Shown piece by piece: positions 19,803-28,409 of a stretch of 64,000 nt of DNA. Within the stretch, counting starts at the first letter, position 1, and every line of letters begins with the position of its first letter. Position numbers and translations under genes: made by a program. This DNA comes from Xanthobacteraceae bacterium. GTDB lineage: Bacteria > Pseudomonadota > Alphaproteobacteria > Rhizobiales > Xanthobacteraceae. The notes below the pieces were generated by a model. The model worked only from the letters and a program-made list of their open reading frames with translations, searched no databases and was not told the DNA's origin. The stretch spans positions 124,001 to 188,000 of the forward strand of contig JAMLIK010000004.1 in NCBI GenBank assembly GCA_023954195.1. Direction: 5' to 3'.

Positions 19803-20737
19803 GACCGTCCCTCCGTCAACCGCTCGGCGTTCTTCTCATCCTCCTCCGTCACCCTGTTGGGGCCGGCGATGGTATGATGAAGGAAGCCGATCACGGCAAA
19901 GGCGCCGATCGCGGCGAGACCGACATATTTGGTCACGCCCTTCCAGGCTTCGACGATCGGGCTGATCGTCGGGTTGTTCGGCAGGCCCGCGTAGATCTCG
20001 GGTCTGTCCGCGTGTTGCAGCACATACATGACGTGCGTGCCGCCCACGCCCGGCGGATCGTAGAGGCCGGCATTGGCGAAGCCGCGCGACTTCAGATCCT
20101 TGATGCGGTGGTCCGCCCACTGCTTCATCTCATCCTTGGTGCCGAACACGATCGCCTGTGTCGGACAGGCCTTCTGACAGGCCGGTCCCTGCCCGACCGC
20201 AAGACGGTCGACGCAAAGCGTGCATTTGTACGCCTTGGAGTCGGCCTTCGAGAGGCGCGGGATGTTGAACGGGCAACCCTTGATGCAGTAACCGCAGCCG
20301 ATGCACTTGTCGTGGACGAAATCGACGATGCCGTTGGAATACTGCACGATGGCGCCGGGAGCCGGGCAAGCCTTGAGGCAGCCCGGATCGGCGCAATGCA
20401 TGCAGCCGTCCTTGCGGATCAGCCATTCGAGATTACCGGTCTCGGTATTCTCGTATTCGGTGAAACGCATCAGCGTCCAGGTGTTCTCCGTCAGGTCGTG
20501 GGGGTTGTCGTAGACCCCCACGTTGACGCCGACCTCCTCGGTGAGATTGTTCCACTGGAGGCAGGCCACCTGGCAGGCCTTGCAGCCGATGCATTTCGAG
20601 ACGTCGATCAGCTTGGCCACCTCCGTCAGCCGCTTCGCGGGCGGCGTGACGGTGGAGGCCGAACGGCGGATCAGATCCTGCTCGCCGAACTTCGGCGGGA
20701 CCGGATTGGTGGTCGGGTTGGGAACAGGTGTAAACAT
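19799..20737 (-). CDS. fdoH: Formate dehydrogenase beta subunit, iron-sulfur
   Basis: The 312-residue electron-transfer subunit carries four [4Fe-4S] clusters between the catalytic and cytochrome subunits. The Cys groups are [35 protein letters not shown] and [21 protein letters not shown] single C-terminal membrane helix ([22 protein letters not shown]) anchors it, as in FdnH/FdoH. It starts 15 bases after the fdoG stop. Confidence 0.95.
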   Translation of the reverse strand: MFTPVPNPTTNPVPPKFGEQDLIRRSASTVTPPAKRLTEVAKLIDVSKCIGCKACQVACLQWNNLTEEVGVNVGVYDNPHDLTENTWTLMRFTEYENTETGNLEWLIRKDGCMHCADPGCLKACPAPGAIVQYSNGIVDFVHDKCIGCGYCIKGCPFNIPRLSKADSKAYKCTLCVDRLAVGQGPACQKACPTQAIVFGTKDEMKQWADHRIKDLKSRGFANAGLYDPPGVGGTHVMYVLQHADRPEIYAGLPNNPTISPIVEAWKGVTKYVGLAAIGAFAVIGFLHHTIAGPNRVTEEDEKNAERLTEGRS

Positions 20738-20752
20738 GTCTTTGCCCTCCCC

Positions 20753-23700
20753 TTAAGCCACCGAACCCGCGATGGGTTCGATATTGACGAGAAACGCCTT
20801 GAATTCAGGCGTCTGCGAGTTGGCATCGCCGATCGCTGAGGTCAGTCCGTTGATCGGTGACGCCTTCTTGGTCTCGCCAATGAAGCCGAAGTTGAGCGGC
20901 AAGCCGACCTGGTGCACCGTCTTGCCGTCGATCGTGAACGGCTTGAGGCGCTTGGTGACGACCGCCTTGCCCTTGACCTCGCCGCGGTTGGACCGGATCC
21001 GGACCATCTGGCCGTGCTTGATCCCCTTCTCCTTCGCGAGTTGCTCGGACATTTCCACGAAGAACTCCGGCTGCGTGACGGCGTTGACCTGCACGCTCTT
21101 GGTCCAATAGTGGAAATGCTCGGTGAGGCGGTAGGTGGTGCCGACGATCGGGAAGTCCTTGGACGTGCCGAGCGCCGCCAGATCGTGCTTGAAGATCCGC
21201 GCCACCGGGTTGCCCTTGAGCTTCGGGAACACGATGTTGCCCACCGGCGACTCGAACGGCTCCATGTGCACCGGGAACGGACCGTCGGCCATCAGGCCAC
21301 GAACCCAGAGGCGCGACACGCCTTCCGCGTTCATGATGAACGGACCGACCGCGCGTTCCGGTGGAATGGTCGGCACGTAGTCCGGCACATCCGGACCGGT
21401 CCAGCGTTCGCCGTTCCAGTACATGTACTTCTTGGCTTCGCTCCACGGCTTGCCGTCAGGATCGGCCGAGGCGCGATTGTACTGGATGCGGCGGTTGGCC
21501 GGCCACGAGAAGCCCCAGTTCGGGAAGACGCCTAGACCCGACGGGTCCGAGTTGTCGCGCCGCTGGGCCATGTTGCCGGTCGGGCCGTAGAAGCCGGTGT
21601 AGATCCACATGCAGCCGTCGGTCGAACCGTCGTCTCGCATCTCGCCGAAGGTGGCGAGGCGCTGGCCGGCGGCGCGAACCACCTTGCCGCTCGCGTCCTT
21701 GAGATCCACCAGTGCCTTGCCGTTCAGCTCGGTCTGGAGTTCGTCGACGCTCGGATGCAATGGATCCTTGTAGCTCCAGTCCACCGCGAGCAGCGCTTCC
21801 TTGCCCTTGCCGCCATCCTTTTCGTACATCTTGCGCATGCGCACAAAGAGGTCCGCGAGGATCTCGGTGTCGGTCCGCGACTCGAAATACGGATCGGCAG
21901 CCTTCCACTTCCACTGGATCAGACGGCTGGAGTTGGTGACGCTGCCTTCCTCCTCCGCGAAGGAGGTGACCGGCAGCATGAACACTTCGGTCTGAACCTT
22001 GGCGGGGTCGATATTGTTGAACTCGCCATGGTTCTCCCAGAACCGGGCCGTATCCGTCTCGATCGGATCCATGCTGACCAGGAACTTCAGCTTCGCCAGA
22101 CCTTCCCGGCTCTTGTTGGAGTTGGGAATCGCCATCAGCGGGTTGAAGCCCTGACAGATCAGGCCCGTGGTCTTGCCCTGATGCATCAGGTCGAACATCT
22201 TGATGCAGTCATAGATGCCGTCGAGTTTCGGCAGGTAATTATAGCCGAACTCGTTCTCCGGCGTCGCGTTGGCGCCGAACTGCGTCTTCAGGAAGCTGAC
22301 GAAGAACTTGCGATAGTTCTGCCAGTAGCTGGTCTGGTTCGGCGTCAGCGGCTTGAAGGTCCGCTTGGAGAGATGCGACTCCAGCGTCGGCTCCTGTTCG
22401 GTCGGCAACGCCAGATAGCCGGGGATCGCCGCCGTCAGCGTGCCGACGTCGGTGATGCCCTGCACGTTGGAGTGACCGCGCAATGCGTTCACGCCGCCGC
22501 CGGGGATGCCGATATTGCCGCACAGGAGCTGGATCATCGCCGCACAGCGGATGTTCTGCGCACCGTGCGAATGCTGGGTCCAGCCGAGGGCGTACATGAT
22601 GGTCATCGACCGTTCGCCATTGGCGGTCGAGGAAACCCAGTCAGCCACCTTCTGGAACCTGTCCTTCGGGGTGCCGCAGACGCGCTCCACCAGCTCCGGC
22701 GTATATTGCGCGAAGTGCTTCTTCATCAGCTGGAACACGCAGCGCGGGTCCGACAGCGTCATGTCGCGAAGCGCGAAGCCGTCGGGACCGAACTTGTATT
22801 CCCAGGTGCTGCGGTCATACGAACGCTTGCTCTCGTCGTAGCCGGAGAACAGGCCCTCGTTGAACTCGAAGTCGTCACGCACGATGAACGCCGCGTTGGT
22901 ATAGTGGCGCACGTACTCCTTGTGGATCTTGTCGTTCGACAGCAGGTAATTGATTACGCCCGACAGGAACGTGATGTCGGACCCCGACCGCAACGGCGCA
23001 TAGTGATCCGCCATGGCCGCCGACCGGTTGAACCGGGGATCGACCACCATCAGCTTGGCGCCACGCTCGGCCTTCGCCTCCGTGACCCATTTGAAGCCGC
23101 AGGGATGTGCCTCCGCTGCGTTACCACCCATAATCCAGACGAGATCAGCGTTCTTGATGTCCGTCCAGGAATTCGTCATTGCACCGCGACCAAATGTGGG
23201 GCCCAAACTGGCCACCGTCGGTCCGTGTCAAATTCTCGCCTGGTTTTCTATCTGCAACAGGCCGAGGCCGCGCGAGACCTTGAAGGTCGCCCAGCCGCCC
23301 TCGTTGGCCACCGAACTGCCGGCCAGAAACGCCGTCGTCAGCCAGCGGTTGACGGTGACGCCGTCGCGGTTCTTGTCGATCCAGTTGGCGTCGCGGTCGT
23401 CCTTCAACAGCTTGGCGATGCGCTCCATCGCGAAATCCCAGCTCACCCGCTCGAAGCTGTTGGAGCCGGGCTTGCGGTACATCGGGTATTTCACCCGCGT
23501 CTTGGCCTTGATGTAATCGAGCGCGCCGGCACCCTTGGGGCAAAGCGTGCCGCGATTGACCGGATGGTCGACGTCACCCTCGATATGGGTGACCTCCATC
23601 TTGCCTTTTTCTTCCTTGCTCTCCGCAGCGAAAATCAGCATCCCGCAGCAAACGGCGCAATAGGGACACTGGCTACGAACTTCCTTGGTCTGCGCGAGCC

Positions 23701-23827
23701 TGAAAGGCCGGATCGAAAGTGCATGAGCGGCTTCGATTTCACCAAATCCAAGCGCCGCAAGACTCGTTCCCGCCAAACCCGCACCGGCCCCGAGCATAAA
23801 TGAGCGCCGTGAGAGTTCGATATTCAT
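20753..23827 (-). CDS. fdoG: Formate dehydrogenase alpha subunit, selenocysteine-containing
   Basis: This is the catalytic molybdopterin subunit that oxidises formate. The gene looks split by TGA at 23228-23230, but the flanking protein reads ARI-[TGA]-HGPTVASLGPTFGRGAMTN, which is the FdnG/FdoG active site where the codon is selenocysteine (Sec200). With readthrough the product is 1024 residues, the normal length. The N-terminus has a Tat signal (SRRSFMLGAGAGLAG). A [4Fe-4S] motif, QCPYCAVCCGM, and GTLCPKG follow. GAGGAG lies 14 bases before the ATG at 23827; a closer ATG at 23834 is out of frame. The full Sec machinery is encoded just downstream. Confidence 0.96.
23195..23220 (-). promoter_or_regulatory. 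Probable bacterial SECIS hairpin of fdoG
   Basis: Just 3' of the in-frame UGA the mRNA can fold GGCC-AGUUUG-GGCC (23213-23210, 23209-23204, 23203-23200) with weaker outer pairing. Bacterial SECIS elements bound by SelB sit at this distance and have a short apical stem with a GU-containing loop. The position and loop fit, but the fold was judged by eye. Confidence 0.65.
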
Positions 23828-24537
23828 CGAACATGGTCTCCTCAGTATGGCCCCTCCCAGGGGACAGCCTATTTTTAGAGTCGTTCAAAAACAGCGTACG
23901 GCGACTTTAAATGACTGTCAAAGCTTAGGTTTTGTCGTCAAGGCGCGGTCGCGCCGAGGCGTCGGGATCTGCAATATGATTGCGGCAGCGCATCATCCCG
24001 TTCCATCTGCTCGATTATTCATCGATGCCGGGGATAAAGGCCGGCCTTGGGGGCTGGCCGGCGCTTCATCAACCAAAGTCTAGAGGGGGCATCTTGCCGC
24101 ACCCGGTGGCCGCCCGATTTTCCGGCGGGGGCGAAAAAGATGCGATGGAGAACGACGTCTATATTATCGCTTGCGACAGACGCATGCCGGAAAATGGGGG
24201 ATGGGGTGGCACATCGCATCAAGGGTGCGGCTATTGCTTTGATGGCCAGTGACGCCACCACGTTCTCCAACATCTTTCTCGTCGGCTGCCGGAACGATGT
24301 CTGTACTTTCAGGCAGCGAGGGCCGCGAGGTTCGCGGGATTGGACCACACGCTGGCTTGGTCCGGACCAAATCGCGTTTCGCGGGCTGCATGGTCTGGCG
24401 GGCGAGACCGGCCATGCGGACGAAAAAAGAAGCACCGCACAGCGCGCCGGAACAGCGCCAGGCTGCTAGTCGCCGTTCAATTGAACACCCGAAAATGGAA
24501 ATCGGCCATGCGGGCAAGCGCGCCGGCTGGGAAAGGA
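23828..24537. other. 710-base region upstream of fdoG without a recognisable gene
   Basis: The part next to fdoG (about 23830-24000) is AT-richer and should hold the fdo promoter; I see no clear activator site. The rest has overlapping short frames on both strands with unlike, Arg- and Pro-rich translations and no domain. One plus frame (24249-24599) crosses the left end of the mobile element, so it is a chimera of host and element DNA. The region may contain decayed sequence next to the insertion. Confidence 0.5.
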
Positions 24538-24548
24538 TGAAGTGGCGG
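24538..24548 (+). repeat. Candidate left attachment site core
   Basis: TGAAGTGGCGG is identical to 34285-34295. To its right the frame continues as KWRAATDNDDHYVYAIALL and a TAA at 24597-24599, which would be the recombinase C-terminus in the excised circle. Confidence 0.65.
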
Positions 24549-24610
24549 GCCGCGACCGATAATGATGATCACTACGTTTACGCTATAGCCCTACTCTAAA
24601 ATCGACGGAC

Positions 24611-25447
24611 TTACGAAAGACCACGCGCCGCGAGCATTTCCCGGCCAACCAGCGACACGATGATATCGATTTGTCCTTCTGACAACGTGAACTGCTCCGC
24701 GCTTGGGTCTGTGCTTGGAATTAAGTTCGCCATGCCAGCCTTCAGAATGTCACGTGCAACTCCATTTTCAATGATTGCGTCAACGCCCTCAAAGTTGAAG
24801 CGACGGGATATTTTCACACCGCCACTCAATTGTAGTCCCCAAGCCGAAGCGCTCGCGATCAAAGCATAGGCGGTCCGTAAAGTTGGCTTGCGGGGTGAAG
24901 GATGTGGAGTGGTGGGAAGGATGCGGGCGAGTTGGGCTATTGGCTTCACCGGCACACTGGCGACCGGGCCTATACCTTGCAGGAATCGATTTAGCGTGGC
25001 TCGTTCGGGATTGTTATCTGGCTCGCCTGATAACGTCGCTGCATGACGTGCAAGGCTGAAAGGCGCGGCACCGGATAGATTGCCTACCCCACCAGCAAGA
25101 TTCGTGAGGTATCCGCCTTCATGAAGCCGTCCATGCTGCCGTATTAACTCAGCCTCGCGTTCAAGACATCTGAGTTGGTTATCCGAGGTATAAATGGAGT
25201 CTATTCGATAGAGAACGCTACCGCCTTCACGAATGATTTTCCGTATTACGTTGCACTTAAAGGGATTGCTTTCGCCAATCGGATGATGACGGAGGGCTTC
25301 GGCCTCGTGCTCAAACACACGCAAATTAAGCCCTTTGCCGATATAGAACGGACGACCATCGGATCGGCAGAGCGCATATACATAGTAGTTCCTGCCAACT
25401 GATCTAAGTAAATTCTCTACCTCCTGACGGCTACCTTCAATCAGCAC
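24611..25447 (-). CDS. GIY-YIG nuclease-domain protein (cargo gene 4)
   Basis: This 278-residue protein has an N-terminal GIY-YIG-type domain at about residues 18-110: [20 protein letters not shown], the catalytic-type Arg in LNLRVFEH, and a later Glu in [13 protein letters not shown]. It resembles the LEM-3-like branch. The C-terminal 150 residues have no domain I know. GIY-YIG enzymes cut DNA with one metal. It is the last gene of a four-gene minus-strand operon and overlaps the previous gene by 7 bases. The DNA is AT-richer than the chromosome, a sign of transfer. Confidence 0.7.
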   Translation of the reverse strand: MLIEGSRQEVENLLRSVGRNYYVYALCRSDGRPFYIGKGLNLRVFEHEAEALRHHPIGESNPFKCNVIRKIIREGGSVLYRIDSIYTSDNQLRCLEREAELIRQHGRLHEGGYLTNLAGGVGNLSGAAPFSLARHAATLSGEPDNNPERATLNRFLQGIGPVASVPVKPIAQLARILPTTPHPSPRKPTLRTAYALIASASAWGLQLSGGVKISRRFNFEGVDAIIENGVARDILKAGMANLIPSTDPSAEQFTLSEGQIDIIVSLVGREMLAARGLS

Positions 25448-26199
25448 TTTTGATCGGCCTCCAAGCGCTCAATGGATGTTTCTAACACATCAAGAAAGCG
25501 AGGCTCGTAGTTCTCATCTACATGTCGCTGGTTCCAAAGGCCGGAGCGGCGGACCTTATCCCTGCCCGAACGGAAGCCCAGCCATGATGGTGAAGGGGGA
25601 TCAATCATCGGGTCGTGCAGACCGCTTGTGAGCGCAATCGCATTCCGCTCGATGTAACCACGTAGGGAGTCAGGGCCCGGCTCATCGTCAACGGGAAGCC
25701 ATAAAAAGGGCAATTGGCCCAAATACTCTGATACGGCGGCTTCAATTGGTGCCTCAGCGGCTGCCAACTCGGCCCTTTGTATGGTCAACATTTCCGCAGC
25801 CTTCCCAATATCGCCTTTTACTCCCCAAGACGGACACTCCGGGCAATCACCACGCGCGATTAGAGCCTCGCCGACAAGCAATCTGAAGATTGATCCCCGA
25901 TGGTTTCCGCCGAGGCCGGACGATCTGCCGGCGTGCTGGCGAAGACGCTGATGCAAAGTCGAGCGCGCTCCAGCCCCCAAAGCATGCGTGCCTACACGGA
26001 CGAGCCTCTGGCCGTGACCGCTGCCCGTACGAACTTCGCCTGGCTCAAAGAAGAAATAAACACCCCTCCGCGGCCAAGTTCTTGAAGGGGCAAGTTGAGC
26101 CAGAAACCTTTTGCCACCTGTCAGAACTTCCAGCCGGTCCAAGATCCGATATAGGCGGTTGAGATCATTTGTCCTGCTCATGATCGCGCGGTCAGCCAT
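25441..26199 (-). CDS. GIY-YIG-like protein, divergent (cargo gene 3)
   Basis: The 252-residue protein has a variant of the GIY-YIG layout: [10 protein letters not shown], then [22 protein letters not shown] and [15 protein letters not shown]. This is GVY plus VRVG in place of GIY and YIG, with Arg and Glu at later positions. Whether it can cut DNA is uncertain. The C-terminal half ([24 protein letters not shown]) is Trp- and Arg-rich and could bind nucleic acid. It overlaps the HTH-DUF6884 gene by 22 bases and the next gene by 7, so the four proteins are probably made together. Confidence 0.6.
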   Translation of the reverse strand: MADRAIMSRTNDLNRLYRILDRLEVLTGGKRFLAQLAPSRTWPRRGVYFFFEPGEVRTGSGHGQRLVRVGTHALGAGARSTLHQRLRQHAGRSSGLGGNHRGSIFRLLVGEALIARGDCPECPSWGVKGDIGKAAEMLTIQRAELAAAEAPIEAAVSEYLGQLPFLWLPVDDEPGPDSLRGYIERNAIALTSGLHDPMIDPPSPSWLGFRSGRDKVRRSGLWNQRHVDENYEPRFLDVLETSIERLEADQKC

Positions 26200-26774
26200 G
26201 CCAATTGTTCTCCAATACGCAGGTTCGCCATTGGCACGTCCACTTCGTAACCATCTTCATGCAATGCGGGGACCAGAAACTCGCGATAGCGTTGTCCAGC
26301 AAATATCACGATCCGTCGCCGCCCGATCAGATGTGGGCCTAGTTGTCGGAGAGTGTTTTCCGCCCATGCGCGGCGTTCAATCACGCCAGCGGTATTGAGC
26401 GTTTTCTCATAAGGGGCAATTTCTGTATCCGGCGCGATCGCGCCGTGGAGTGCGGACAGTATAAGCCAGTCAGCCTTTTGGCTTTCGACCATCCTCCGTA
26501 CTTTTAGGAACCATTCCGAACGATAAAGCAGTTGTGCAGGAGCTGGTAGGGTAAGCTTTTGACTCACACATGAAACGAGAACAAGGGCGTCGGTTAGATC
26601 GAGTGACACCTTCCCTTGATTGTCCTGTGCAGCAGCCGATGAGGGCGCAGGAGACTGCTTCAGCACATTGTAGGCATGCTGGTAACGAATCCCCAGTCGC
26701 CTTGCAATTTCGGCAACCTTCAACCCTTCGCGCGCCAACGCGCGGATGTTCTCGGAAACGCTCACGTCAGACAT
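26178..26774 (-). CDS. HTH-DUF6884 fusion protein (cargo gene 2)
   Basis: The first 45 residues form a resolvase-like helix-turn-helix (NIRALAREGLKVAEIARRLGIRYQHAYNVL). The rest, about residues 60-185, matches DUF6884: LVLVSCVSQKLTLPAPAQLL, LILSALHGAIAPD, then IAPYEKTL. The conserved SC-x-K, PA-x-LY and LSA-x-HG features suggest an enzyme, but no reaction is established as far as I know. Length is 198 residues. It overlaps cargo gene 1 by 13 bases and gene 3 by 22. Confidence 0.65.
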   Translation of the reverse strand: MSDVSVSENIRALAREGLKVAEIARRLGIRYQHAYNVLKQSPAPSSAAAQDNQGKVSLDLTDALVLVSCVSQKLTLPAPAQLLYRSEWFLKVRRMVESQKADWLILSALHGAIAPDTEIAPYEKTLNTAGVIERRAWAENTLRQLGPHLIGRRRIVIFAGQRYREFLVPALHEDGYEVDVPMANLRIGEQLAWLTARS

Positions 26775-27481
26775 TCCAATTTCGCGCGGACGCGGGGAAC
26801 AGATGCAAGCGCAGTAGCAAAAGTGTGCGCCCTAGCCATCAGTTCGGCGTCAGGGTCGATGACTGTAAACCAGCGCTGGCGCTGCACATAAGACGACGAG
26901 CCAGCGGCGCGTGGCACCGACACATTGGTTCGCAGTGTGGCGACGTTATCGGTGCCCGTTTCGATAGAGAGCCGTTCATGCAACTGCTTCAAAAGGGCAT
27001 CGTGCGTCATGCTCCGGCCCGGAAATGTGATGAAGACGATGGCGCGTCCGGGTCTGCGCAACAGCCGGACCTCCGAAAAGGTCGCGTGTTTCTCGGTTTC
27101 TCCGCCTATGCCGTTGTCGGGATCGAGGAACAGAATGTCGGCAGCATCAAGCGCGCTCCGCTTGCGTACTCCCCACGCATGTCGTTCGACTCGGGATGGC
27201 ACGGGCTCGCGATGAAACAGCGCACCTTTCGGCCAGATCATCGCCTGTTCGAGGGCGGCCACGCTGCGTTCCGGCAAGGTTGCGAGACCTATGTGCAGTT
27301 CCTCATCAAGCGTGCGCCATGCCGCTTCGTCTCGCCATTCAAGATGCCGACCATCTGACCGACCATCGTGACTCGGGGCATAATACCATGCGATGCCGAG
27401 TGTTCTATCCGTACCTGCAAGGGCGCGGAGGAAGGCAAATTTGATTACATCACTCACATCCCCGGCATATTGATCCCGCAT
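26762..27481 (-). CDS. Unknown protein with DPDNG motif (cargo gene 1)
   Basis: This 239-residue protein begins MRDQYAGDVSDVIKFAFLRAL and has LGIAWYYAPSHDGRSDGRHL, then ADILFLDPDNGIG and GRAIVFITFPGRSM. I know the pattern from uncharacterised bacterial proteins but have no function for it. The DPDNG segment follows a hydrophobic strand as catalytic motifs do in nucleotide- or SAM-using enzymes; this is only analogy. It is the first gene of the four-gene operon. The 150 bases upstream, to traD at 27634, must contain the operon promoter. Confidence 0.55.
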   Translation of the reverse strand: MRDQYAGDVSDVIKFAFLRALAGTDRTLGIAWYYAPSHDGRSDGRHLEWRDEAAWRTLDEELHIGLATLPERSVAALEQAMIWPKGALFHREPVPSRVERHAWGVRKRSALDAADILFLDPDNGIGGETEKHATFSEVRLLRRPGRAIVFITFPGRSMTHDALLKQLHERLSIETGTDNVATLRTNVSVPRAAGSSSYVQRQRWFTVIDPDAELMARAHTFATALASVPRVRAKLECLT

Positions 27482-27633
27482 TCAGTATTCACCCTTTCCC
27501 GCGCAATAATGGCAAGATCGCACAAGCCACCACGGCAGCACAACGCCCTGATGCTCACTGTTATTGCGCGGCGTTGCCGCGCGATGGCGGGCGGCGCTGC
27601 GATATGTAAGGTCTCCGCGCCGCCCGCCATCGG

Positions 27634-27900
27634 TCACGCCCGATCCGGCTGCGGCTGCACTCTGTCGTTCGGGTCTGCCGGGCGCTCCATCTCGAACGCC
27701 ATCTTTCCGAGCTTCGTCCATGTATCGCGCGCATGGTCGCCACCCTCGCTCTTGAGCTTTTCGGCAATCCAGATCATCGCGCCGTAGATCACGGCGCGGT
27801 CATCGTCGGTCAGGTCCACGATGCCCGCCTTGACGACGAGGCTGCCGAGTTCGATCAGGTGCCGGGTGCGTTTCCGGCGCTCGACCTGCCATGTGCGCAT
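27634..27900 (-). CDS. traD: TraD-like mobilization accessory protein
   Basis: From the ATG at 27898-27900 the product is 88 residues (MRTWQVERRKRTRHLIELGS...), matching the small TraD of rhizobial and Ti-type plasmids, which accompanies TraA and TraC at oriT. The ATG is one base after the traC stop (TGACATG). The longer frame to 28113 reads through traC in another frame and was rejected. Confidence 0.75.
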   Translation of the reverse strand: MRTWQVERRKRTRHLIELGSLVVKAGIVDLTDDDRAVIYGAMIWIAEKLKSEGGDHARDTWTKLGKMAFEMERPADPNDRVQPQPDRA

Positions 27901-27901
27901 G

Positions 27902-28228
27902 TCATGCCGCGCCCGCTGCGCCTGATACCGATTGCACGCCGCCCGATTGCGTTTGAACGCTGCCGTGATCGCGGTCAGGCGTTGGTGCTGATCGCCGCGA
28001 CCGGCCTTGAAAGAACGCCGCCCCGCGCTTGGCCCATGACTCTCTCTTTGCGGCGTCCTTGGTTTCGGCCAACGCGACCAATGCACCGGCGAGTTCGTCG
28101 GCGGTGAGCGCATCGGCCCCGGTGGCGATGACCAGTTCGCCGAGTTGCTGCACCTTTCGAGTTTTCAGTTCCCGCGCCTTGTCTTCCAGTGCTTTCAGTT
28201 CCGCGTCATAGTCTCTCGGTTTCCGCAT
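27902..28228 (-). CDS. traC: TraC-like mobilization accessory protein
   Basis: The 108-residue basic, coiled-coil protein (MRKPRDYDAELKALEDKARELKTRK...) matches TraC of Ti-type transfer systems, a relaxosome partner. The ATG at 28226-28228 has a good ribosome-binding site (AAAGGA, 8 bases away). It is divergent from traA across the oriT and is followed by traD. Confidence 0.75.
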   Translation of the reverse strand: MRKPRDYDAELKALEDKARELKTRKVQQLGELVIATGADALTADELAGALVALAETKDAAKRESWAKRGAAFFQGRSRRSAPTPDRDHGSVQTQSGGVQSVSGAAGAA

Positions 28229-28352
28229 CGTCTTGTCCTTTCCCGGTCGCAAGTGGTTGATGCGGCGATGATAGTTGCGCAGGTGGCCGAACGCAGTATT
28301 GTTGCCGGGACGGTGTGGCACGGCCCGGTCCATCCCGAGATTTTTTCGAGGG

Positions 28353-28380
28353 AGGGCGCGCTTATACGTCGTTCCGACGT
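28353..28380 (-). other. oriT: Origin of transfer (oriT), RSF1010/Ti-type nick region
   Basis: Read on the minus strand, a perfect 6-bp inverted repeat (ACGTCG-GAA-CGACGT, 28380-28366) is followed by ATAAGCGCGCCCTCCC. The RSF1010 nick region as I recall it, TAAG/TGCGCCCTCCC, differs at one base, and the inverted-repeat-then-nick layout is the same. It lies between the divergent traC and traA genes, where Ti-type plasmids have oriT. The nick is expected after TAAG on the minus strand. Confidence 0.85.
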
Positions 28381-28409
28381 GCGCTTGGCCGTGCCAATGC
28401 TTGGTCGCG

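Noticed and set aside
23228-23230. fdoG read as two genes or a pseudogene split by a stop
   Set aside because: The stop is TGA exactly at the known Sec position with intact family sequence on both sides, and tRNA-Sec, SelA, SelB and SelD are encoded nearby.
21755-23803. Plus-strand frame (682 codons) opposite fdoG
   Set aside because: Shadow: it runs across the Sec codon region and has no domain.
23847-24537. tRNA 3'-end duplicate as a classic left attachment site
   Set aside because: I searched by eye for the GATTCGAAC-type T-arm copy and found none; only the 11-bp core at 24538 matches.
24249-24599. 116-codon plus-strand frame
   Set aside because: It crosses the left end of the mobile element. 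Its first part is host DNA without a family, and its tail fits the recombinase C-terminus of the excised form.
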